Shown: positions 51,601-61,431 of the stretch, one piece after another
Layout: every line of letters begins with the position of its first letter
Numbering within the stretch: position 1 is the first letter of the stretch
Source: Pagrus major
Lineage: Eukaryota; Chordata; Actinopteri; Spariformes; Sparidae
NCBI RefSeq assembly: GCF_040436345.1
Contig: NC_133227.1
Span: 23,496,671 to 23,560,670, forward strand
DNA: 64,000 nt
Direction: 5' to 3'
Translations under genes and position numbers: made by a program
Notes under the pieces: generated by a model
Told to the model about the DNA's origin: nothing
Databases searched by the model: none
Seen by the model: only the letters and a program-made list of their open reading frames with translations

Positions 51601-54600
51601 CATCCAACTGGTTTATTGCCAACATCATCAGAACAGGCAACAGGAGCCTCGATACAAGTCTGAAGTTTCTGCTTCATGTTGTGAAATTAGACTGCAGGAC
51701 AGCAGCTATTATCTTTGTTATGAGGAGAACTTTGGGTTGTTTTCTTTCAGTGTGAGCAGAGAGCATGCTGGGAGCAGCGACTACAAACTCCAGAGTGCTT
51801 GGATCGGAGTGATTACACAGAGCAGAAATTGTTGTGATCTCAGCACTTCAGACCTTCCATGTTATCAACTGACTAGCACTAAATAATTATTAAAAATGTG
51901 TTTTAATCTCAACTTGATGGCACTGTTTTTCCCATTTTTGCAACAGAAATTGTCTTGAAAACAACATCAATCAAATAATATCTTTAAAGTAAGATATTCC
52001 TTACATTTCCTGCTATTATGCCTCTTAAAATGTCAGTTTAAGGTCCATGAATGATGAGCTTAGCATTGGCTCAAGACTCTACCCTCTGGTTGTCAGGTGT
52101 AGCTGTCATGACGCACAGTGGCCCAAAAAGCATTAATACACATAATCCTTAGAAAAGGAGCAGCTGTAGAACATTGAACACATTCTGAGCATCATAAACA
52201 ACCTAAAGTGACTCCTTATGTGGTCAGAATTTGATCCGGTTTGTCAGATCAAAATTGGAAAGTAGGGCTGCAACTAATGGCTTTTTTCAATGTCAAGTAT
52301 TTTCTCGATTAATCAACTAGATGTTTGGTCTGCAAAACGCCTGAAAATGGTGAAAAGTGTTGACCAGTGTTTCCCAAAATGACATCCTCAAATGTCTTGT
52401 TTGCCAACAACACTCAAATAAAATAATCAATTATCAAAATAGTTTACAACTAAGTGATTAATCGTTGCAGCTCTACTTCTTAGCGCTCCTGAAAACTTGG
52501 ATTAGGAGCACATGTTCCTGTTAGCCAGGGCTAAATAAGCAATAATCGACATCAAAAACATCTTATTACTATATTTATCAGGAGTTTATTAAGGAGTTTG
52601 ACAGCGACTAAACAACCCACAACTTTTATGGTGCGTTTATGTTTTCCAACTGAGACATGTCAACTTCAAACTAGAGCTGCAACGATTAGTCGATCAACAG
52701 AAAACTAATCAAGTATTTTGATAATCAGTTAATCATTTCAAACATTTGTTGGTTCCAGCTTCTTAAATATGAGGATTTGTTGCCTGTCATAGTCATTTAT
52801 GACAGTAGATAAAGAGTCTTTGGGTTTTGGAAGCTGTGATGAGCCTTTTTCATAATTTTTGATATTTTATAGACTCTGTTATTAATGGATTATCTTTAAA
52901 ATAAACCGCAGATTAATCAATAATATTTGTTAGTTGCAGTCTACTTCAAACCAGTCGGAAGAAGAAAAAAAACAGATAAAAAAATACAGAAATCTTGTGT
53001 GAGAAATAACCAAAACTATTCTAACTTTGGTTTCAATGTCCTTTACTACATCCTCGACTCATACTCACATATTTCATGTAGTTTTGGACTCCGTTCTGCT
53101 GAAGGTAGGCAGGTGCCTGTGTTCTGTAGAACCTCTCAGTAGAATCCATATACGCCTTCTCAAAGTTGTCCCTGTAGATCTGCAGCTTGTCGTCAGGGTT
53201 GGAGCACAGGTTCACTGCTCAGACAGAAAAAGAAAAAAAAAAACACACACCATCATTTTTCAGAGATCTTTCATTGATTTGTTTGGGAAGAGCGTTCACT
53301 CAGGACAGATTTTAATCAATACAAATTTTGTAACAAACTGAATGTCTATCTTCTCTATCTCGGGAATCTTTATATTTGGTGAACATGATTTGAACTTGCC
53401 CAATCTTAACCCGCAAAAAGCCACAAGGATAAAGTCAAGTTGTTAAAATTCAAATCGAATGTTAAATCCAGAGAATCGTGACAACCCTATTTTTAAGCAA
53501 CATGTTTATCATGCTCCTAGAACGACGCCTATGCACATTGCGTCAACAAAAATACTAATAGTATGTATAAACACTGTTTATTGTTATTGAGATCTTACCG
53601 TAAAAGTAAAAGTAATCACGGTACCACTGCCATGTTTGCTGCCAAGATAACTAGTTCCTTGTTAAATGTGTTTTGCCGGATTGATAGTGATGGCAGAGAA
53701 AGAGAGAAGAGATGTGGAGAAAGGGGGATGACACGCAACAAAGGTTGGGCTGTTTTTCGATTACATGGAGTGCTTCTCAAATCACTCAGCCACAAGGTCG
53801 GCCATCTTGTGAAAGTACTTTTCTGATGAAGGACACAAAATGTTATTAATTAAATGTCCTTCACTTCCTACTAATAAACATCACAGCATTTACGCTAGCT
53901 GGAAGGACTATGGTGGAGGAGAAGACTGCAAGAGCTAGAGCCATTTTTCAGGTAACGATAAAAATTGGGAGTTTAACGACGACTGCAGTGATCATTTTAT
54001 ATATGATAACTTTTATATTTCTAGAGCCACATATCTTTAATGCCACATGTCAGTACAGTCCGTTTAGAGGCTACTCTGATAAAGATAATTAAAATGTATT
54101 CAACCAAAAATGAAAAATGTAACCGAAAAGATTTTGGTTCAGCTAGAAATAATCCCTCATGAATGTGATCACAGAATACACTCATGGTCCTGTAAGACTT
54201 GTAGAGTGCAGATATGTGAACAGTAAGATGACCTGTGTTACTGTGTTTCTCACCGTAGGACTCTCGCACTCCGATGACCAGCTGGGAGTCGAAGGCTTCT
54301 CCCAGCCTCTCAGCGTGGACCAGCTTCATGGCACTGTCCTGTAGCCTGTTCTTAATGTTAGAGAAGATGGACTCGTTCCATGTGTCCAGCATCAGCTGAG
54401 GTCACCACAGTGAGACCAGAGACAGGGACAAATAATCAGAATGTAGTTTTACTCACAATAAAGAGACAACATGATTATTTGGGTTTCGAAGTTTCTCCAC
54501 TCCTGCTCGTCCTCACCTTGCGAACGATGCTGTCCTCCACGTTGGACTTCTTGTTGCTTCCCTGTTTGCCCATCAGAGTGATCTCCAGCTGACAGAAAGG

Positions 54601-57600
54601 CTTAGGCAGAATGTCGCACTGTGTGAAGAACTTCCTCCACTCCACTATGTAGGCCTTCAGCAACGCCGTGTCATCCTGGTGACTTAACACCCGCTGAGAA
54701 GAAAGAACAAAGTTTATGATGGTGAGGGTGACAGCATCAGTTTCTTGTCTGCTTTGTAAAATAATGTCAAAGATGATGAAACAAAAATCTAATTCTGGTC
54801 CTCGTCTTACTGCTTGTGCTTGTTTAATGAAATCTAGGATGTCCTCTTTGAGGGCCTGGTGGATCTTAGCTGGACCTTTGTCATCCCACAGGCATACAGC
54901 ATGGACGTCTCTGTGGAAACAAAAGAGGACAAACAATGTTGAAAGAATTATCCTTCTTCACCTTTTTCCGGTTTGCCTTCGATATTGGTGTCAAAAGTGA
55001 AAGCCCATCTATTAAAGTAAACTTACGAGAACAGGTCAAACCACTGTTGTTTGGTGACGGACTCCTGCCGAAGCAGCTTCAGCACTATGGGACGCATCAG
55101 GTCCCATTTATCCTCAAATTGAAGGGAGCCTTTGTTCTGGAAGCAGACAAGAAGTAAAGTTCATGATTCAAACTGGTCATAAGATTTTTTACCTTCATAA
55201 GGATCAAAACATAAACAACACCGAAGGAATAGAATATTAGGCTTAATTACAATTTGACACTACAAATTTATATTTATCCTGTACAAATTTACACTTGTTC
55301 CAAACTCCCTTTAAAAATCTGGTGATTTTCATAAACATTTACAACCTTGGACTACTTTTGGAAACATAAACACAAAGAAACAATAAAACAAAAAGTAATG
55401 AAATCAGTGTTTTATATTGAGAATGCCAAAATTAAATCATTCTCTTTTTTAGACTCTAATAAATTAATCGATATTTATCTCATTTTTCATTGAAAGATTT
55501 GGGGGCCTCATAAAAAACAGAAAAGATAAAAAATTATGCAGCAGAGGCCGAGACATGCTGACTTCTGGCCAAGCCCCAAAACACAACATTTCCAATAAAA
55601 TCAGCCGACCAACAGAATCTTTTCATTTGACCTTCCATGTCTGATGTGCTGTTTATGTACAAAAAATTCTGACGGCGCATCACTTCTACCTTTTCCTCTA
55701 AGTATAACATAATTAAGTATGTTGATTTCTTGTATAAAAGTGCAAAAATCATGTCCTGCAGATTAGATTCCAAGAATATATTGATGACTCAAGATAAACT
55801 AATAAACAGAATGAATAATTGACCAATGGGGTAGTGACCAAGAGAAGAGATGTAACTGTGAAATAAACTAAACAATATACAAAATGTAATACAAAATATA
55901 AAGCAGCTATGATATGGGAGAATGTAAATATGGACAAAACGAATAGTAGGGCTGAAACTAACGATTACTTCCTTTTTTGATCAATCTGCATTTATTTCAC
56001 GATTACTTGATTAACTGTTCAGTCTCTAAGATGTCTAAAACAAAATGAAAAATGCACATCACAATTTCCAAGAGCCCAAAGTGACATCTTCAAATTGCGT
56101 TTTCTGTCCAACCAACAGTTCAAAACCCAAAGACTCTTCATTTACTATCAGAAATTACAAAAAAAAGCAGCAAATCCTCACATTTAAGAAGCTCGAACCA
56201 ACAACTGTTTGACATTTAAAAAAAAGATAATCGATTATTTTACAATAGTTGGCAGTTAATACTCTTTTGACCTACAAATCAATTCATTGACTGATTGTTT
56301 CAGCTCTACGTCATTACAAACAGTATCAGTACAACAAAACATCCAACCAGATACTGCAAACACTATTGAAATGCATGTTCAGATAAATAAAGACAAACTC
56401 ATGTACAGAATGGTAGCGATCAAGAGACGGGATGTAACTATGATATATACAAAATAAACTAAACTATATACAAAATGTGAAGCAGCTATGATGTCAGTTT
56501 GTAACATGTACTGTATGAACAGAACCTAAGAAACAGTGTGTACATATACATGTAAGTATAGTACATCCTGTACTCTATATGTATCATATACCATAGTATG
56601 AAACTGGTACTCAGCACAGGTCTTTCATACTCGACATCAGCAGTTTGATTTACGTTATGTACATGTAGTTTCCTAATCCAAGCTGTGGTAACCCCAAAGC
56701 ACTCTGGCAAAGTTCTTAATCAGTCAGTTGTCAACTATTAAATTAATGGCCAACTATTTTTATATTATTTTTCTGGTTTCTTTCCTCCTCTATGACAGTA
56801 AACTGAATATCTTCGGGTTGTGGTCAAAACAAGACATTTGAGAAACTCATCTTGAGCTTTGGGAAAAAACTGGCTGACATTTTCCACCATTTTCTCACAT
56901 GTTATAGACCAAACAAATAATCCAGTGATGGAGAAAATAATCTACAGATTATTCAACAATGAAAATAATCATTAGATGCAGCCCTACATTATAGTGAAAA
57001 TATCTTCACAAGCTGAGTGTTATTATCCAAGATAAGTAACTACTTCCCATTTAAAAGCACTGGATGTCTGCTGAATTTTAATTGTTGGGATAACCGTGAA
57101 TATTCTCACATGAACGACTTGAAAAAGCTGTCTAGCTCGCTGACTTACAGTCCTACATTGATTTCCTTATTCATTTTGAATTACCTAAGCCTGTCACTAT
57201 GTCTGCAGGCACGGCTTGCAAAATGTATCCCCACAAAAACAAGTTAAATCGGATGTGTGTAAATACTACGGATTAAAAACTAAGGAAAGACACGGAGATG
57301 AGGGTACCACCATGTATTTATCATTTATTTGAGCAGGAAGACTTTATGATTTACTTTGATGATTGTTTTTCACTTTAAAAAGATGTGTTTCCTCTCTGTG
57401 ATACAATCAAAATATGTTTCCAGACAAAATGTAAGGTTAAAGTGATTCCAATATATTTTAGCACAATATCATGAACCGCAATTATGCTGAACAGGATAAT
57501 GGTAACATTACATTTTCATATCGTCCCATGCCTTCCTTGGCACAATTGCTTCACAGGCTGAGAGGTATTACCCAAGATTAGTAACCAGTTCCCCTTTAAA

Positions 57601-58527
57601 GCACTGGGTGTTTGCTGAATTTGTGTCAGCAGGTTTTTGTGTAAAGTATACATGATTGCTCCAAAACATACGAGACTGGCATATTAAATCATGTTCTGCC
57701 TGAGTACAGGAAAGTGACAGGATTTTTGAAGAGTGTGAGATTGCCATCATGTTGGTATTGTACAGGAACAGAACAAAACAGAGATGGGATTGCAATCAAT
57801 GCATGAGCTAACATTATATTAGATGCATACACACACAGGTTTTATTTTTCCTTGCAAAAGTCTTGTATTGTGTCTGCAATGCCATATTTCTATGAGCTCT
57901 TGTCTGCTAGCTCTGAAAGCTCCCCTGTCCCTCTGCTTGACGATATGAAGTATGACTGAATCAATCACAGTGCTACAGCTTCTTGTCAAGCTAAGCTTGA
58001 TTAGCAAAACAGCAGGTGAGGATTAGCGTTCACTCAATGCACAGAAAACTACTACGACAGTTGCTTCTGGCAGCCTTTAGCATGTATTTCAAGGGGCTGG
58101 TCAGCTGCAGATTCCTGTTTCACTGACTGACAGATGATATGAGATTTGTAGCCAGCGCACACACAGATACTAGTCATATTTTAGTGCAGGTTAAGCTAAC
58201 GATGTATCCCGGACACGTTACGCGTCCCTGTGTTTCTCCGTCTCCCTCGTATCTGCCTCTTTCCTTCACATTTAGCTGTGTTGTAGCTTGTCTATTTAGC
58301 CAGCTAAATCACTGATAAGTAGCTAATGTTAGCCAGATGTAACTTAACAGCTCCCAGCCAAAGTCAACGCTGACAGCGCGGTCGTGTTCGGCCGCTCGGT
58401 GCTGTTCGTTAAGGTTGGAGCTAAACGCTAACTTCACCCTGACAAAGTGACAAGCAGTTTAGCCAGCGTTAAATGGAAATAATTGAATTGAAGTGGGTCC
58501 TACCTTTAGCAAATTAGACGTCGCCAT
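45122..58527 (-). CDS. cul5: Cullin-5, complete, 19 coding exons, 780 residues
   Basis: Coding exons in order: 58527-58504, 55136-55027, 54910-54811, 54693-54517, 54395-54254, 53214-53069, 50978-50898, 49795-49702, 48174-48044, 47881-47774, 47666-47602, 47504-47372, 47140-47009, 46894-46771, 46555-46380, 46213-46052, 45899-45781, 45624-45501, 45316-45122. They sum to 2343 bases: 780 codons plus stop, the same length as human CUL5. Every intron is GT-AG and all phases join. The protein starts MATSNLLKNKGSLQF and ends DINTFIYMA. N-terminal cullin repeats (about 1-370) bind Elongin B/C and SOCS-box receptors, the cullin homology domain (about 385-680) binds the RING partner RBX2/RNF7, and a winged-helix tail carries the NEDD8 lysine. 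It scaffolds CRL5 ubiquitin ligases in cytosol and nucleus. It is head-to-head with slc35f2. No frameshift or premature stop was seen. Confidence 0.97.
48541..48632. repeat. (CA)n microsatellite, ~45 units
   Basis: A near-perfect CA run within the cul5 intron between exons ending at 49702 and starting at 48174. Long poly-histidine or poly-threonine ORFs reported across it are artefacts. Confidence 0.95.
48870..49230. repeat. Possible CCGATA-rich repeat in cul5 intron 8
   Basis: GCCTGACCGATACTCTTGG at one end and AACATAAAGGGCCATACCAATATACC...GGCCAATATCAG at the other, with ATATCTGCCGATA internally, suggest a decayed element related to 40.9 kb. Confidence 0.35.
52265..52475 (+). mobile_element. 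GGGCTGCAAC-type MITE with both ends, cul5 intron
   Basis: It begins AGGGCTGCAACTAATGGC and ends AAGTGATTAATCGTTGCAGCTCT, so both terminal repeats survive. Internal words GACCAGTGTTTCCCAAAATGAC and CTCAAATGTCTTGTTT place it in subfamily A with a shortened middle. It lies between cul5 exons 6 and 7. Confidence 0.7.
52672..52946 (-). mobile_element. GGGCTGCAAC-type MITE, subfamily B, cul5 intron
   Basis: Ends AGAGCTGCAACGATTAGTCG and AATAATATTTGTTAGTTGCAGTCTA are retained. Internal words GGTTCCAGCTTCTTAAATATGAGGATT and GTCATTTATGACAGTAGATAAAGAGTCTTTGGG mark subfamily B. It sits 200 bases from the previous copy. Confidence 0.7.
55795..56500 (+). repeat. Direct repeat pair flanking a MITE in cul5 intron 1
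   Basis: 55845-55920 and 56425-56500 share GATGTAACT.TGA, AAATAAACTAAAC.ATATACAAAATGT and AAGCAGCTATGAT. The subfamily B MITE at 55946-56310 lies between them. Confidence 0.65.
55946..56310 (+). mobile_element. GGGCTGCAAC-type MITE, longest subfamily B copy
   Basis: Starts AGTAGGGCTGAAACTAACG and ends ATTGACTGATTGTTTCAGCTCTA. It contains GAGCCCAAAGTGACATCTTC, CCAACCAACAGTTCAAAACCC and CAAATCCTCACATTTAAGAAGCTCGAACC. No coding capacity. Confidence 0.7.
56715..56988 (-). mobile_element. GGGCTGCAAC-type MITE, subfamily A, cul5 intron 1
   Basis: Right end reads AAAATAATCATTAGATGCAGCCCTA. Internal CTATGACAGTAAACTGAATATCTT and CAAGACATTTGAGAAACTC show it is reversed relative to 34.5 kb. Confidence 0.65.
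57007..57622 (+). repeat. Second direct repeat pair in cul5 intron 1
   Basis: 57007-57078 and 57552-57622 share CACA.GCTGAG, ATTA.CCAAGAT.AGTAAC, TTCCC.TTTAAA, GCACTGG.TGT and TGCTGAATTT in order. The copies are about 545 bases apart. Confidence 0.7.
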
Positions 58528-58610
58528 GTTCCCTCAACTTATCCTCTCGTGAAATCTCGCGTGAACTGGACGGAGGATGAAGATTAACCTTATCACATCA
58601 CAGACTGTCA
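58528..58610 (-). promoter_or_regulatory. cul5 promoter-proximal region with TCTCGCG motif
   Basis: Just upstream of the cul5 ATG, TCTCGCGTGA at 58555-58564 matches the palindrome TCTCGCGAGA at 9 of 10 bases. That motif marks CpG-type housekeeping promoters and is bound by BANP. The surrounding 58.37-58.6 kb is CpG-richer than its neighbours. No TATA box was seen. Confidence 0.4.
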
Positions 58611-58879
58611 GCAGCGTTTGAGTTGATTGTACACAGTAAATACATTAATAATACAAGTATTTAGTGGATAAAGCTACTGTTTTTGTTTTATTTATTTCCT
58701 TTTTCTGAATTAACTTTAAACCTTCAGTCTTACAGTTGAGTTTTCTTTTCATTGTCTCACTATGGTCTTGTACACACTCATTATTTTATTAATATTTATT
58801 TCTTATTAGGCTAATATCTTCATTTCTAAATGTTCTCCCAGATTATTCAAACAGACATAGACATTTGCTCAGCAACTGT

Positions 58880-59552
58880 GCTGAAATACAAATTGGAGGT
58901 ACTTGTACTTCACCGGAATATTTTATTTTACTTTATACTTCTGATGCAGTAATACACTATTAAATTATCCAGTAGCCTAGTATATAAAGTATCTTAAATT
59001 AGTTCCACATTGATGCAGACTACAATACTCAATCAAATGTATTTGTTCCTGGTGTATTATAATATAATATGATATAGTATAATATAATATAATATAATAT
59101 AATATAATATAATATAATATAATATAATATGATAAGGGTGTTGCAATTTCATGATAATCACAATATTACAATATAAAAAAATGGAAATATTGATATTGTG
59201 TTAATACTACACATATAATAATATCTTCATCTGGTTTCCTCTTCACTAGCAATTGAGTAGTTGATAGTAATTGTTCTTTTTACACATTTTTTTTATGGTT
59301 ACAGGCTTTCTCCACCTCCCTACACGTAACTTATTTGCCAAAATAAGACACAAAATACACAGTGAACGAAGTTCTTTGAATGACACCACTCTGCATTATG
59401 AGTACGTACTTTTGACACTTTGAGTAGTACATTTTGCTCATAGTACTTCTGTACTTTTAGAAGCAAGTAAAACATTTTGAATGCAGGACTTTTTTTGGAC
59501 TCTACTATTTCCACTTTTACTTCAGTAAAGGATCTGAATATTTCTTCCATAA
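58880..59552 (-). repeat. AAGTA-rich element, reverse copy, in cul5-slc35f2 spacer
   Basis: The right end reads TTTCCACTTTTACTTCAGTAAAGGATCTGAATATTTCTTCCAT, the reverse of the family start at 40674. The left part holds GGTACTTGTACTTCACCGGA. An AATAT microsatellite interrupts it. Confidence 0.6.
59055..59132. repeat. (AATAT)n pentanucleotide repeat
   Basis: About 15 TATAA/AATAT units with two early substitutions. Confidence 0.95.
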
Positions 59553-60059
59553 CTCCAAACAGAAACCTCATAACCTTCATCTGTTATGTTTCTGTTTGCT
59601 GTTTCAGAAGATTTTCCACCTAGACCAAAGAAATCTGAAGCAATAACACATTTTAATTTTTTTAACCATTGAAATAGTCAGATTTAAAGATCCTGAGTTT
59701 TGGAACAAAATACGTGTTGTTTAAGCTCAATATATCACTGTCAGCCAAAACACACTCTGATATGTCAGGCTGCAAATAAGTCAAGGTTGTGGTGAACAGG
59801 CTAGAGAGAGTTAACGGGGAGTAAAACTGCAGGAGAGAAGATAACATGTATGCAGCTTCAAGGACAGTTACTGTCTAACAGTCAGTATGATGTTTGTTAT
59901 CATTCTTTCTCTGTCTGAACATCTTGGTCGAATGTTTTCTCACACAAGCAACAAGGATTTTAACCTTCATTTAAAGACAATAAGGGCAGTTGTGAAAACA
60001 GAGGAGGCTTCATGGCAGATAACAAATGTTTTTAAAGGTTAGAATATGGGAAAGTTTGG

Positions 60060-60555
60060 AGATATTAAAGGAGACCTTATTAGCTTATTTGTTTTTCCTT
60101 TCCTTTAGTTTTTTGAATAGGTTCTTGTGCATGTAAAATATCTTGAAAATTAAAAAGGCCAAAGTCTGCACCAACAGAAGTTCTTCTCTCCCACAGAAAA
60201 CACTGCTCCTGAAATGCCTCGTCAGCTGTCCCGTCTTCAGTCCTTTGGCTTCTTGGCATCACACTAAGTTACAATGTCACACATTCACATAATTTATGGA
60301 CATGTAAGAATTGTTTCAGTACAGCTGCTCTGTTGTTGTTGGTGGTGCTGGGTCAGGCGTGTTTGAGGTGACCAATCAGAGCAGACTGGGTATTCAGGAG
60401 GGAGGGGCCTTAAAGAGACAGGAGCTAAAACAGAGCCTCTAGACAGAGGTGGAAATTGTAGACAGTATGAGAAAACAGATGTGTTTTTTGAGCCTTCTAG
60501 TAGTAACCGAAAATAAAATCATGAACCTGAAAATGAGCAGAATATATCTCCATTA
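60060..60555 (+). repeat. Dispersed repeat, long copy of the 13.7 kb family
   Basis: It begins ATTAAAGGAGACCTTATTAGC, then CCTTTCCTTTAG, GTGCATGTAAAATATCTTG, CTCCCACAGAAAACACTGCTCCTGAA and GACCAATCAGAGCAGACTGGG, ending GAACCTGAAAATGAGCAGAATAT. The order matches a roughly 450-bp fish repeat that also occurs at 13708-13985. Confidence 0.65.
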
Positions 60556-60689
60556 ACAGCTACCTGAAGACTCCATAAAAGTTTTGAGAGGATCTGCTTA
60601 CGTCTTAGATGATGTAGACTAATTCTCATCATTAAGTGTCAAATTCTTTATAAGCTTTACTTGGTTGGTGGTGAAGAAGTACTTTGACC

Positions 60690-60930
60690 CTTTCATTCTG
60701 TGATCCTGGATGAGTTTTTGTAATTTTTTAGTATTTTTCACTAGATAGGGCAATTTACCTGTATTTTTGTCCCCAGGACTGATGTTGTAGAACAATGTAA
60801 CAAAGTGAAAGTTGAAAATAATATTAATATATTGTATTTTTATGGCAGTATTTGACATGTAACATGTAAATGTGGTCTGAGTAACTTTAAAAAAAAATGT
60901 GTCAGTTGCATAAGGGTTAAATTGTTCGAA
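60690..60930 (+). repeat. Dispersed repeat, same family as 10.3-10.7 kb
   Basis: CATTCTGTGATCCTGGATGAGTTTTTGT, TTTCACTAGATAGGGCAATTTA, AGGACTGATG, AATAATATTAATATA and GTGGTCTGAGTAAC follow the order seen at 10322-10688, minus about 130 internal bases. Confidence 0.65.
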
Positions 60931-61259
60931 TAAAAGAAAGTCCTGCCTTCAAAATCTCACTGTTAAGTTAAAGTGTTTGCAGCAAAATATACGACAACAA
61001 TGAAAGCAAGAGGACATTATGAGCGAAGGAACCATTCCACTTCCCTTTCACATTGAAGATTTTGTACCTTTCGACTTCACTACAACACCATAAAAAACGA
61101 CTTTTACAGACAAAGCATTAGAAAACTGTTGTCTTGCTATAAATTAAACTACCCATCACTTTGCACAGGAACTCAAACATTTACATTCTTCCTCTGTTGG
61201 GGAGTAAAACCTGTCTTGATTCTCATCAGCACCAGAGCAAGTTTGACTGCACGGTGCGG

Positions 61260-61431
61260 ACGTCACTTAGCTTTAATTTGACCAATCAGAGCACAGTGGG
61301 CGGTCCTAGTAGGTAACACGAGCTAGATTGATTCACTCAGGGTGGGAAGTTGCCCCGCGTGCGCACTGTAATGTGGTGCGGCTCTGACAGACAGAGGTTC
61401 GTCGCAGTTGGAGAGTTTCCCCACTCCTGCC
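61260..61431 (+). promoter_or_regulatory. slc35f2 promoter region
   Basis: A CCAAT box sits at 61282-61286 (GACCAATCAGAG) and a GGGCGG GC box at 61298-61303, about 130-150 bases before the slc35f2 ATG. The region is GC-richer than its surroundings and lacks a clear TATA box. The promoter is inferred from motif spacing only. Confidence 0.5.

Noticed and set aside
58610..61430. A rab39a gene between cul5 and slc35f2
   Set aside because: No GTPase motif in any frame; the spacer is mainly repeats and AT-rich sequence.
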